A stretch of DNA of 64,000 bases from positions 4,672,501 to 4,736,500 of the forward strand of contig AP031356.1 in the NCBI GenBank assembly GCA_037833965.1. Direction: 5' to 3'. Of the stretch, positions 39,401-51,900 are shown piece by piece. Each line of letters opens with the position of its first letter. Position 1 is the stretch's first letter. The position numbers and the translations under genes are program-made. This DNA is from Marchantia polymorpha subsp. ruderalis (lineage: Eukaryota; Streptophyta; Marchantiopsida; Marchantiales; Marchantiaceae). The notes under the pieces were generated by a model. It did not search any database. It saw only the letters and a list, made by a program, of their open reading frames with translations, and had not been told where the DNA came from.

Positions 39401-40397
39401 GACTGACGGATTGGGGCCAAGAGGAACTCTCCGTTTCCTCCCTCAATGGCACGAGGGGATACATCCCACCAGGTGAATTCCAGATCCTTGTCAACAAATT
39501 TCGTCCTTCTTGCCCCGTGCTTTCTTTATTTCGATCTGATCCACGATGAGCATGCAAATTCCATCCTTCATGTGATTTCGAATGGTTTTCTGCTTTTTGC
39601 TCCGCTATTTTTACAAGGCTGCATGCATTCCACCAAATACGTCATTTGACGTCCGAGCCCTCTCTGTCAGTGACAGTATTATCGAGTGCCAAAGTACATT
39701 GCTGGAATATCGTAGGATGCAGAATATTGACCGACTTGGACAGACCCTCAATTATGGTTGAACAATTATGGTTTCATCTGGTTTCATCCATAATTGTTCA
39801 ACCTCCACACGAAGAAGGTTTTAGCTCATTGGCATAAGCAGAATTTGTCGTGTGAATGGGCACGGTTCGTGTATATATTGAGAGGAGATGTTAGATAATT
39901 TTCCTTCCTGCTTGTGTAGGAAGACGTATATACATAGACTAGTAAGTACTGATGGATATATGAGTGAGCAAAAGGCCCGAATAGATGAAAGCAAGGAGAG
40001 ATACAAAATGCGAAGTGTTCATGAAGCTTTCTGTGTGGTGTCAATTTTATCAGAATATGCGATGTCGCCGAAGGTTTCGACGAAAGGGGATGTGTACAGC
40101 TATGGCGTGGTTCTGTTAGAAATGTTGACGGGGAAGCAGCCTCTGAACAAGGAGTTTTTAGACGAAGGTCATGTACATAGTGGAATCGTGGGATGGGTGG
40201 CGGAGAAGACTTCTGATGACAGCAATTTTAAGGAGATATTGGACCCTACACTTTTAGAAAACGCGAGTGAGATTAGTTTAAAGCAGATGGGAATGGTGCT
40301 AATAATTGCGAAAACGTGCACCCTAGAGATTCCCAGGAATCGGCCGAAAATGAGAGACGTGGCGGAAGCGCTCCTGAAAATCACGAGAAAACGCTAA
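36409..40397 (+). CDS. LRR receptor-like kinase, subfamily XII (FLS2/EFR/XA21 type)
   Basis: Plasma-membrane receptor kinase. Exons are 36409-39472 and 40054-40397, joined G/AA to give Y-I-P-P-E-Y; the product has 1135 residues. Met29 (36493) precedes a better signal peptide and may be the true start. Order: LRRNT with C-G-W-R-G-V-A-C (about 68-115), 26 LRRs of plant type LxGxIP (121-745), Cys-rich cap, TM helix (784-806), kinase (about 848-1130). Kinase motifs: glycine loop with Ser in the third position (G-T-G-A-R-S) as in FLS2, catalytic Lys876, H-C-D (973-975), D-F-G (993-995), G-T-R-G-Y. H-C-D makes it a non-RD kinase, the class tied to pattern-recognition receptors. One kinase-domain intron fits XA21-type genes. 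The ligand is unknown; an FLS2-like position does not prove flagellin binding. Confidence 0.93.
39756..39803. repeat. 16-bp inverted repeat in the receptor-kinase intron
   Basis: GGTTGAACAATTATGG (39756-39771) and its exact reverse complement (39788-39803) flank a 16-nt loop that holds two copies of TTTCAT. It lies within the 581-bp intron (39473-40053). Confidence 0.85.
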
Positions 40398-40475
40398 CCT
40401 TCGCTCCACGCCAAATCTAGCCTAGCTAGGAAATTGTTGCTTGCATTCACTGGCAACAACTAGACACCTTAGAGA

Positions 40476-40481
40476 AATAAA
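40476..40481 (+). terminator. Possible poly(A) signal of the receptor-kinase gene
   Basis: AATAAA 79 bp after the stop codon. Plant signals are loose, so this is tentative. Confidence 0.3.
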
Positions 40482-43184
40482 CGTAGAAATTTCCTGTGCA
40501 GATTCATTGGACCTCCTTGTTATTCAGCTCTCACTCAATAGTACGTTCTCTCCGTAGCTCAACCATTATTGGTCATAGTTCTATCCTCTTTTTTGATGTT
40601 GCATGTACACCTCATGTACATATGAATCTATTATTGAGTTGTACCCTCGGAAAAGAGCAGATTGTACAACTATGCATGTTAACATTTCCTGGCTGTGAGC
40701 GGTGAGATAGAAAATGTTACTCTACATTTATGCATATTTTATTTTTTGGCACTAGCCAGACCTTAAAAAAACTTGCTGTTTGAATACCATTCAACAGATG
40801 TTAAATTAATTTTTGTCAGTATTACGTTTTTTTTAAAATGTTGTACATTTTATGGAATATTACATGATGTATTAGATGTCTTGTCGGGTGAGGTACTATT
40901 TTCACAGGATATACCAGCCTCTCGTAATTTTTTCTCTTGATGATTTTCCTTCGCCTTTTTAACCCTTTTTAACCATTTTTAACTTGTTCCCTTTTATTGC
41001 TAAGTATTCCTTTGACGTGTAAACATGCAGTGTGATGTACTCATGTAGTTGTGAGTGAAATTGATACTAAGAATATGAAGGTATTTTAGGGACAGTCTAC
41101 CTTGTGCTGCAGCAGTACTCATGATCCAGTGGGCTGACCTACGAATATAACCATATGATACACGTCCAAGATTTCAATCACCATCTAATTCAGTCCTTCG
41201 TTATTCCCAAGCCTCCTACGGGCGAAGTCACCTCGCCATTCTGAAGTACTGAAAAGTAACAACTAGAGTCACAATAATCAAATGATTATCTCTTCGAGCA
41301 TCTTGGTAACTTGGGTTGGAGAGAGCAAGACTTCCGAGAGGGTATGCCAGCACTGGAAATTTGTATATATAAATTACATCAATTATGTTTAAGTAACAGG
41401 AATAAAATAACAATCATTTTACAAGAGTAGAAACGATGGTTTTAGTTGGAATGGAGTTCATTTCAACAAAAAAATTTAGTTTTCAATCACTAAGTTTATT
41501 CAAACACACTTATTCAATTATTGCAAACATGCAATTTAGTGCACTTAAAATGACACGCAAACAAGACATTTTGTAAGACATTATACGACATAAATAAAAA
41601 ACCTAGATTTGTAAAATTTACACCAATTTTTAAAAATATCACTTGAATTTATAAATAATATTTTTCCAGTAGAGCTTTATATTTTGGACAATGGACTTGA
41701 CGATGAAATTATTTAAAAATGATTAAGCTTTATCCAAATTTTTTCAAAATTTCTGAATTAATATATTAAAAAATATTAAGAAAGATTTTCCTTTTTTATT
41801 GCATAATAGAACTTGATCGTCAAAATCATGTACAGAAGTTTTTCAAAATCTTGGAATGATAAGTTGATCTATTTAGAAATATATATTTTAAAAAACGCAC
41901 AGTTGTATCACAAGTTTGTAAATTTGAATATACATAACAACAGCTTACAAATTTTACAAGTTTAAACAGCGAAGCTGATGGTAGCTATATCCACGTCTTT
42001 CACAACAACGAAATCCTGCAGCCAAACATTGACGAATAAAAAAATTATCTCGTGACATAACGTGCTGTATTCATTTCCCGAATGCTCCCGGGAGGCAGGC
42101 TCTCGATCAGTGAACACAATCTGTTTTCAGGAACATCTTCATGAAACAATACCCGGAAGTAGTGTGGTGACATCTACGGCTGTTATGATAGACTATTACC
42201 TTACAGGTCACTCTGAAAAGTGGGTAATGAATCCGAACCGAGAAAAAGATACTGGCCTGGAAAAGAAAATCCACGACATTACGTGGCCCCTGTCACAGAT
42301 GTTTTTAGATACTGTATGTGCCACGGAGAGAAACGGTGTAGAGGCAAGAGGGGGAACCGATCCGTATGTGATAACTCAGGACTCCACAAATATCTCCCTG
42401 TAATTGGGCTTGCCAAGTTCTCATAGCAGAAGTTAAAAAGGGGAGAAGGTTCCAGTCCCTCCTCAGATGCCGGTACGTTGATTACACGGGACAAAAGCTG
42501 CTGTTGAACGGTGGTCGGGTCCATTGAAGCTGAAAGTTGCAGGAATAAGTGACACTGCTTTCAACTTGTGAATTTCTCATAATGAAGGACAACTTTCAAT
42601 GCCAACAGAGTTGAATTGCTGATGTGTACGTCAATTCTCTAGACACTTTCACATTTTATTCAAAGTTGGGAGCTGTCTGCTTCGTCCTCTATATCATCAC
42701 ACCATTCTGCTGTACTCGAAAACCAATTCCAACTTTAGGCAACTTCCTTCAGTTTTAACCCACTTTTGGACGGTGCATTTATCATGACTTTTAGACAGGC
42801 AGTTACACGAGTCATCTATTCACAAGACTGTAACCATTTAAGCTAAGGCGATAGGGCTAAGCTTTGGCTTAAAGCTCAAAGCTTCAACCTTGGATACCAC
42901 CTTCTGCTGTGGACAGGCTTTGGGAACTACCGGTCTTTGATCTGCTAGTTGCATATGTACAACCTTTCCCTTCCTTCCTGACTCCTCCTGTTGTGTCTGG
43001 TTTCCCTACATATATCTCTTGGTTCCTTCTTACAACTGGAAGGAAACTCGTATTGTACACGTGTTTACTACATCGATGTCAATCCACTACTGAGCAATAT
43101 TTGCAGATCCTATCTTAGCTAGTGTCTTCTGATACCATTGCAGCTTGGAAAGCTGAGCTCGCTTGCTTCAACTTAAACCTTCGG

Positions 43185-43275
43185 CTAATATTAATATTAT
43201 ATAGAAATATAATATTATACGTTACGAATATAATATATTATTCTATATGTATATTTATAAATATAATATTACTAT
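43185..43275. repeat. AT-rich quasi-palindromic patch
   Basis: Alternating TAATATTATA-type blocks in both orientations (for example TAATATTATAT / ATATAATATTA around GAAA). It would extrude readily as a hairpin; it may simply be low-complexity DNA. Confidence 0.5.
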
Positions 43276-44064
43276 TACGAACATGCAGGAAAAATTAAAC
43301 TCGAAATTGATCTAATACACTTGAGGAACTGAGTTACTGCATATGGTTCCAAGAATGAATCATGTGAATGAAGCTATATATAAGATTCCCTGAGTAGTTC
43401 GTCTGGTAGATCTTCACATATACTGTCCAGTTGGAACATATAGTAGCGAACATGATTTGAGCATCCTCATACAGAATCTCGCCCCGTGTGACGACGCTAC
43501 GACAGACCTCGTTAGCAAGAAACTTTTCCCGGGACCTGGCAGTTAAAAAGAGGAGATTATGAACTCGGCCACGTAAAAGCTGGCTTAGGTGGCAGATTGG
43601 AGGTCACTTGTTGAACGGGTGGAATGTGATTTGACGGTCACGCTGGACGTCGAAGGAGAGAGGCACGATCCGAAAAGGAGGCATTCTCAGATCTACGTGG
43701 CAAAAGTATATTTCTCTCTTGCCTCGTGATCGTACAGACGGACGTGTCTGTCGATTGCTGGCTGATGAGATATTTGTTTAAGGCATTCCTTTCCTATGGA
43801 CCAAAAGCAGCACCTCCTAGCACCAGTCATGTTCTAATGATGATTCTCTAGGTTATGTATGATGATGGACCGTAGTAAAACGAATAATGCATACATAAGT
43901 ATGGTCATCCATACGGTTCCTCCATGGCTTGAAGTGAAATCTGAGTTGCACCATATGAGAAGATGGAAGGTGTTACCAGACAAATTAAGCGGAAATATAC
44001 CAAATAATCTGATGATGAACACTTGAAAATCAATAATCTGACGATGTTCTCAACACGCACAATA

Positions 44065-44100
44065 TAATACTATCAAAGGCCAGAGCCTTTCATAGTATTA
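44065..44100. repeat. 16-bp inverted repeat with 4-nt loop
   Basis: TAATACTATCAAAGGC (44065-44080) pairs with 44085-44100 with one mismatch. A third partial copy (ATAGCCTTTGATGAT) follows at about 44111-44125. Confidence 0.8.
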
Positions 44101-45311
44101 CAAAGTATTATAGCCTTTGATGATTACAAATGATATGATTTATTTCGAAAAAGTAAATATCTAAAAAAGATATATTGATCAACGATCAATACAGGAGGAT
44201 CATATATCAAACACAAAACAACAATCTCACAGAAAGGAATATTGTTCATATGCAGTATACCCATTATAGGTTAATAGTAAAATGTTCCCTATAAAGATGT
44301 TGTCCAAGATGAGATGGATGCTACACGATGAAGTCATTTTAAGAAAATACACAATCTAACCTCAATGAAGAAAAGTCTAATGTTATTTAAAATCTGCTCC
44401 ATCTCAAATTATGAAGCAAACATCTCATTCGACTAACTAAAACCAAGTATTTTTCCTCTCATAACCTATGCATCCGAATCAATGATCATCGTACCGAAAA
44501 CTAACTCCCAGAAAACTCTTGTACCTACATGAACCTCCCCTACGATATATGCTTGACTTTTGTTTCTTCAGGAAGTCTGTGCAAAAAGTCAATTAATTAG
44601 ACATAGATTTTGGTTTGCAATAACAAACATGCTAAAACGGAGACAATCCGATTTAAGCAATCCATCCGAGCAATGGAAAATTAAATACTCTAATTGATTT
44701 TGTGGAGATCAATCCAGAGCACGAGGGCAGACCAAAGAGGAGGCTTTTTGATATGTCCGGGAACATGGAGGAATACATGTGGCAGACCTAGTTCCCAATT
44801 AGGTCGAGATAAAGGGTAAAGTTATACCGACAACGTTACACAAACTTTATTCGATCTATTATTAAATTTGTAAAATGAAATATGCAGTACAAGGGCGTAC
44901 TTGCAGAAGGGTTTAGCCACGTCCCTCTGGTAATCAGGAGAGTTACGATCTGAAGTCAAAGTCAACATGCCAAGGGTACAAAAGAGCCCAGAGGTTCAGG
45001 AACGAAAGGGATGTTACGAGACAACTCAGCCATCCAATAGGGGCGCAGATTCATGAACCATCCGTCCATACGCATCCATGGATGCGATGGCGGGCTCCTC
45101 TCCATCCATCCATGACATCAGATCACGACAGGAACTCCCGAAAAGGCTCCCAACGCAACGGTAGGTCCCAGCTCCCCTTGGCACTGTCCCGAACGGCCTT
45201 CCTTACGAGAAGCAGAGGGCCGAGTAACAGGAAGAGGGGGCGCGGGGGTGAGGCGGCAGAGGAGCAGCCGAGAGCGCCAGAAGGGAAGACGGGAAGCGCT
45301 GGAGATGATGA

Positions 45312-45332
45312 CAGCAGCAGCAGCAGCAGCAG
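45312..45332. repeat. (CAG)7 microsatellite
   Basis: Seven uninterrupted CAG triplets in the RSH 5' leader region. Confidence 0.9.
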
Positions 45333-45515
45333 GAGTAGGCTGGCGCTGAGTGCCCTTGCTTCGTGCTCTCGGGAGGCGAGGTGGAGCTGATGCACCTGAA
45401 TTGACTGGATTCAGGTGCGGTCCATGGCCCGTCGCGTCTGTCACGAGTGAATTGGAAAGTTGTAGCGCACTGTTGTTTTCAAGAAAGCTGAATGTAAAGC
45501 GCCGCACAGACGAAC

Positions 45516-45535
45516 GAGACGAGACGAGACGAGAC
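45516..45535. repeat. (GAGAC)4 microsatellite
   Basis: Four uninterrupted GAGAC units in the RSH 5' leader region. Confidence 0.9.
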
Positions 45536-45931
45536 TGCAGTGGAGGATAGAGAATGGCGAGGTCAGGTGCAGGTCGGGGTTCATGTATCTGAGACGCCGT
45601 AGTGCCGGTCGGAGTCATGAATGTTTCAGATTGTCGCTTTTATTCTTGTGTGTCGAGGGAATTGAGATAGGCCAGAAAGTGTTTGGGTGTACAGGGAATT
45701 GAGGAGGCGGTGATTTTATGGAGGTTCCGAGGAGCGGATCAAGGCTGGGAGGAGAGGAGGACGGAGTTTAGTGAAGCAGGGGAGGACGAATGCGTGGGCG
45801 CTTGTGATTTTCTCCGAATTGCTCCAGGCTTAGGAACGGCACGAGGAGCAGGCGGAACTCGCGTGTGCGAGCGAGCTGATGAAGGAAATTGCGCCTTGTG
45901 TGGGGAGGTGGTAGAGTCCTAGTGATCGGAA

Positions 45932-48900
45932 ATGAACTTATGCTGCACTAGTGGGAGTTGTAATTGGCAGACAACAGGGGGTAGTCACCATGTAGATGCA
46001 GTTCAGAGAACCGTCGTGGGGTGTAGTAGAGAATTGCAGCACGCTGATGGAATGTGTAGGCTCGTTAGCAGAGGATTACATCGACGTAGCAGTAGTGATG
46101 GGGGTCTTTCTTTCTCGGGGGAGGCAAAGGCAGCAAGATGGTCGTCGCATTTCGGGACTGTTCAGCCTTTGAATGCCTCGACTACCCCGAAATTCCCGAT
46201 TCAAAAGTCTTGTCTTTCGAATTGTAGAGCTAGAATTCCGACGCTGTTGACTACTTGCTTTTTAGATAAGTTCAGAGTCCAACTGGTTTTACCTCTAGCT
46301 CTGTCGAGCTCGGGAAGGAAAAGGGAAAATGGAAGATGGACTAGCAGCAGGTCAGGCCCTCTCCCTGGACATGCCGGTATTTCAGCTCCCCGGAACCAAG
46401 CAAAAGGGAGAATAGGTGGCGTCGAATGCCGGGGAGTCGCTGTGATAGGAGAAGCAGTAGCGGCAGCAGCTGCGAGCACACGACCGAGCCATGCAGCAGC
46501 TTTGGCAACAGTTACGCAGCTTGCAGTTACTGCAGCTGCAGTTGTTTATGGGGCCTTCTTATCACCATACGCCCATGGTCTAATTGGGAAAAATGAAAAT
46601 GTGGGCTGTCCTGGTACAGTCTCAATCTCTTCTGTCCTATCTTGGGAAACGCGTATCTTGTAGATGTTTTCGATTTGCGACAGTAATTTGTTTAAAATCT
46701 GAATCGGCTGGTCTACTCTTACTCTAATTCTGAAGGTTTAATTATCCATATTCAGCTTAGCCAAGACTTGTAGTCATCCACTATGGTCTTATTCGTACTT
46801 CCCCTATTGCTGCTTTCGAGGAAAAAACTGTAAGGTTTCTGGCTATAGAGAAATCCCAACTTTCGATCATACCTTATTGGGTATATCATGTTTATTTTTC
46901 TAACGAGGCATGTGTTCTATTTTTTTCAGCACCCCTTCTGTTCGATGGAGTGGATGTAACCGGCTACAAGATATTTGAGGAGCCTGAGGTGATGATACGA
47001 ACAGCAATACAGTATTTCCTACTAAGAGAGTTGCCTTCAGCCCCATCTTGTTCCATGTCACTGTGACTAGTGCGGTGTGCAGAATTTCTGAATCTTTTTG
47101 TTAAATTTCAGGTTCAAAAGGCTATCATTTTTGCTAGAGAAGCCCACATAGGGCAGATGCGAAGGACTGGAGAGCCTTATATTACGCATTGTATCCACAC
47201 CGCACGTATTTTGGCAGCTTTGGTTCCTTCCAAAGGCAAGAGGGTAAGTGTGCCCTCGGGAGCTATTATTCTTGCATTTGGTTCCTCACTTTTTTTTTTT
47301 TTGCTGTCTTGACAATAAATCAATGTTTTGTCTATGTAGTTTGAGGCCCACAACATGTCATTTTAATATTTCGAAGGTATTTTCACCTGTGTACAGGCTG
47401 TTCAGACTGTCGTTGCGGGGGTGCTGCATGATGTGGTCGATGATACAGGGCGTAATTTGAATGATGTGCGGGAGCACTTTGGGGATGATGTGGCAAAGCT
47501 AGTTGGAGGAGTTTCAAAATTAAGTCACATAAACCAGGTAATCCGGAGAATCACTTTGAGTCGAGCTGCATGTATTGCGGGGTATTGCAATGTCATGAGT
47601 CTAGCTTTGTATATGCCTGCTTTCATCATGATTTGACTCAGAGAAACAGTCCAATCTCAAGTAACAGTGGAAGAAGTGTTGCTTGTGCTTGAAGACTTTC
47701 TCAAGCACGGCAGCTCTTAGGTGTACCAGACGTAGTGTTTGGTGTTTGATGGATAACGTCCAAGTGAGAAGCTGAAGTAACAAAGATGACATGATGGACA
47801 CGCCTATGAGGAAGCTGAATTTATATTACGATTTTGGTAGAATTGTAGTAGCTCAACAATAGAGGAAAGGGTTTGTCATCTCAAGCCTAGGCTGTAATAC
47901 ATGTTGTTATGAACAAGCCGTGGAATGTTTTTTCGATGGAGTTTCACATCGTCCACATCGTCCACTTTTTTTAACGGTAGGCATATTGCTAGGAAGTTTG
48001 TGGGCTTATCATGAATTAGGCTGGGGCGGCTGGAACGCATAGTATTTCCTTCGTATGCGTCTATGTTTCGACGTATGTTCAAATTATTGTACGAATGAAC
48101 TGGTTCGATACTGGAATTTGAAACTGGTTCAAAATATCTTAGTATAGAGCAATTAACAATGAAAATTATTACAAATAAACTTGAGAGTGGTTTCGCAAAA
48201 TACGCAGTTTAGAACGATCCATTTTATACCAGTCACTTAGGTTGACTTTCAGCTGTAGGCTTACTGTCAGATCGCTGGGGCACTCAATAGCTTGTTCCCG
48301 GCACGCTCCAACATAATGCAGTTCATCAGGTTTTCTTTGCTTCGAGAATAAACGTTTTGATCAGTTGTCTCTGATTAGTGCAGCTTTTGCGAAGGCATCG
48401 GAGAATTACTGCAGATCAAAATTCGACCGAATCGAGTGGCTTAAGCTCTGCAGAAGTACGAAACTCCATCTATCTGTTTGTAAACGTTGTAGCAATGTCT
48501 ATGGCCCTGGTTGTACATAGGCTTCATATTAGACAGTCAAATGGAAAATTTCATACGCGGGAAGACCAGCACTGCGCCTGAGATCTGAGAACATCTGTGG
48601 CTTCTGAGTCCACAGGTGGATAGCTTGCGAGTGATGCTTCTAGGAATGATCAATGATCCTCGCGTTGTCCTCATCAAACTTGCAGATCGTCTGCACAATA
48701 TGCGAACGATGTAAGCATACCTACTGAGTTACCAGCTGGGAAGTTTTTATTTTGAAAATTCCTAGATACAGCATTCACTTCCTTATTTGGGGATCAGATA
48801 CGGATGTTGCGACAACGCTTTACATGACCCAGTGACGTTGGCCGTGTAGTTACGCTCTTCCACCATCGAAAGCGCATGCGGTAGCACAAGAAACTCTGGC

Positions 48901-51900
48901 AGTGTGGTGCTCATTGGCATCTAGGCTAGGGGTTTGGGCGGTCAAAGCTGAATTGGAAGATCTTTGTTTTGCAGTCCTGCAAGTAAGTTCCACGTTTTTC
49001 TCAATCACAACCACTTAGTCGTCACCTCACGAGGTGCTGCATGAAAGATTATGCCATGGCCTGCATTCAAATCCTTTAGCTGCCTCAGAATTTAGGTCTT
49101 AATCAGTGATTAGTGTTGTATAGCCAGTTTCCATCAAGAAGTTTTTTTTTTCACAACCGTTTACTTTCACAGCCGAAGGCTTTCCGAAGATTACGAGCTG
49201 CACTGGCTGCTATATGGAGTCCACACAAGGACTGGAGATACTTAAGACGGATGACGAAGAGGGCGAAACGGAGGGCACTACTGTATGGTGAACTTATGGA
49301 TCAAGAGTTGGAACCTAAGCCTGATCCAGAGGATGAGGAGGAACTGACTATGAAGGTGATTAATGCTTGCAAAGTGCGAGCTAGCGTTTGTCTCGCAAGA
49401 AGAGCGCTGTCACTTGGCTTATGGAATACCTCTTTACTTACCCAGTTAGCGCTGAACCACATTAAGATCTGAATTTAGATACGTTCGTAGAGTACTCTTC
49501 AGAACTTGTCGAAAACAGGCATGAGGATTAAACCTCCTTCACGGATTTCCCATTTTTCAGGACCTTCTAGAAGCTGTTTTACCCTTTGACGTGTTGTTGG
49601 ATCGGAGTCGACGAACATCTGGACTGAATTGCTCTGCCGTCTCAAAAGACGGGGTGAAGAAGAAAACGAAAGTAGTCCGAGATGCAGAAGTTGCCCTCGC
49701 TGCGTTGGGTTCTTGCGAGGAGGCCCTAGATAAGGAGTTACTTATTTCAACCTCGTAAGTTACTTCTTATCTCTATCTATCCTCAACAACTTTTAATGAT
49801 GCTGAATGTTCCGTTATTTGGCTGGGTCCTTGACTTCTCATGTAATTTTGTTTTTTTCTGCATTTTTTGCAGATATGTGCCCGGTATGGAAGTCACTCTT
49901 TCTGGCCGTCTCAAGAGCTTGTACAGTACGCACTGCAAGGTATATTTCTTCGCGGAGCCCAACTGCTTGTTCATCCGCTTTGTGTCCAATCTTCTGAAGG
50001 CTAATTTCCTGTTGATGTGCCGTACAGATGAAGAGGAAGGGTGTAAGTTTGGACGAGGTTTACGACGCTCGGGCACTGAGAGTCGTTGTAGGAGATGGTA
50101 GCGGTAAGCTGCATGTTGCTGCCGTAGAAGGATGCTACAGTCTACTGAATGTTGTTCACAGGTAATTGTTATTTGGATATGAAGGCCAAGCTATGCGTCA
50201 ACCTTTATGTTCTTTTGGCTCAGCTATGTTCAGTGAGTGTTTAGTTCCCTTTGGTTCCTACTGAACCAAGGAAATCAAACACTTTACTTGAATTCTAGGT
50301 TAAGTGCGAGTGTCTTCCTCCGCCCACTTGCGCCTATCTCATACTTCCTGGCACAACCCGAAGTTAGTTGTCGTCTTAAACAGGCAATCTGTTCTAGAGC
50401 GACTCGGTTTGGCAGCACATCTGTGGCGACCTACTTTGCCTCTCTTCTGCTGTCCTTTTACAACTATCGCGGATAAGATTTTTTTTTTCTTTTTGATATT
50501 TTTATTAATATATCATTCACGTGAGAATGGACATTCTACTTATGATTCTGTTTTGGGCATTTCTAACCCACATACTAGGCAGTATATTCCGTGAAACATA
50601 TATGCTGTGAATTACGATCTGCCAAAACGGTTTTTATGGGTTCTCATTTATTTTAAAAGTTCCGCCGTCTGACAGAATCATACACTGCTTATATCTCAAG
50701 TATATACTTTGCTTCGGTTTCATGGCTCTAAGAAGCGTTATTGATAATGTGAAATAGGTTATGGACTCCAGTTGGTGGAGAGTTTGACGACTACGTCGTT
50801 AACCCCAAGCCCAGTGGATATCAGGTATTATGATTATCTGCGATGCTTGTTGACAAGTCTTTTGCCTCATATTCGGGCTTCATTTAGATAAAAATAATTG
50901 AATCGCGTTTCGTATGAGACAGAAAACAAAAATAGTTCCGTTTTTGTGAACCTGAGTTCCTGGCTGGTGGTCTCGATCTGTCCTGTCTCAGTTCTTTTCT
51001 TGTGAATGTGGTTGAAAAAACAGTAAAGTTCAGACGGATGCTTTCTGTTTTGCGACAAATTCAGTTGTTTTTGTTATTACTTTCTCTGAGAGTCTCGAGG
51101 GGTGAAACCAAGCAAGGAATAGGCAAGTGGACATAAAGTCTGCAAGTGTGCAACGAAATGCTCAAATTGTGATGTATTTGCCCTGATATGTACCGGAAGA
51201 ATCTCATCCTGACAACATCAAAATCTTATTGTCATTTCTCCTTGTTTGTTCCAGTCGCTTCACACAGCTGTGAGAGGCCCAGACGGAGCACCTTTAGAAG
51301 TACAAATCAGGACTCAGGTGCACACTTGTCTTCTACACTCAAGCTTGTAGTTGGACTAAGAACGACCTTAGTGTTGCTTGGGCTATAAGAGACGCATGTT
51401 ATCCTTATTGAAGTCCGGAAGCTTGGAATACAAATCCTTATGCTTACAGGTTTGCATGATTTGGGAAGTGAGGATAAGTTCTGGTGTACGAATTAGAAGG
51501 TGGTAGAACGAGCAATCAGTGTATTTATTTGTGGTACCTTGAACAGTCTTAAGGCAGCAAATTCTAACGTCAAAGATATGTTTTCTGTATCTTATGAAGG
51601 GAATGCATGAGTATGCAGAGTATGGTCACGCAGCACATTGGCTTTATAAAGAAGGTGACAGTGCCGTGAAATCAATGGATATGTTTGCTTCCACCCTCCC
51701 TTCTCCAGGAGCCGGTGATGAGAGTACATTATCTGATGAAGAAGAGTGTGCCTCTAATATAAATGGATACGGTAAAGAGTACAAACCGTCTCGCACTTGC
51801 GAGAGACTTCCTCCGAGGAACGTGCAGTTAGGTCATCCCGCTCTAAGGATCGAGAATGGAAGGCTCCTCGCTGCTGTTATTGTCAGGTACATATTTTCTT

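Larger units (their letters stand above)
40490..45080. other. Intergenic, no gene recognised
   Basis: Mixed composition. The longest frame is 42062-42403 plus (113 codons) with no similarity I can name. An AT-only quasi-palindromic patch lies at 43185-43275 and a short hairpin at 44065-44100. The stretch 41.4-42 kb is AT-rich. Confidence 0.4.
45082..45931 (+). promoter_or_regulatory. GC-rich leader/promoter region of the RSH gene
   Basis: GC-rich block directly upstream of the RSH start. It holds a (CAG)7 tract at 45312-45332 and four GAGAC repeats at 45516-45535. An in-frame TGA lies two codons before the ATG at 45932, so the coding region cannot extend upstream in this exon. Open frames on both strands here (up to 166 codons, minus) are low-complexity and probably not coding. 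Confidence 0.5.

Noticed and set aside
39473-39549. Continuation of the receptor-kinase frame past the splice donor to a stop at 39549
   Set aside because: It reads into the intron and truncates the kinase after G-Y-I-P-P. Splicing at 39472/40054 restores the family sequence E-Y-A-M-S-P-K, so the read-through is probably not the main product.
43185-43275. Regulatory stem-loop
   Set aside because: The palindromes consist only of A and T in a low-complexity patch, so they carry little evidential weight.
45118-45618. 166-codon minus-strand open frame before RSH
   Set aside because: It is low-complexity (Ala/Leu/Ser/Pro runs from the CAG tract), lies in a GC-rich leader and has no family motif. 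It is most simply a shadow of high GC content.
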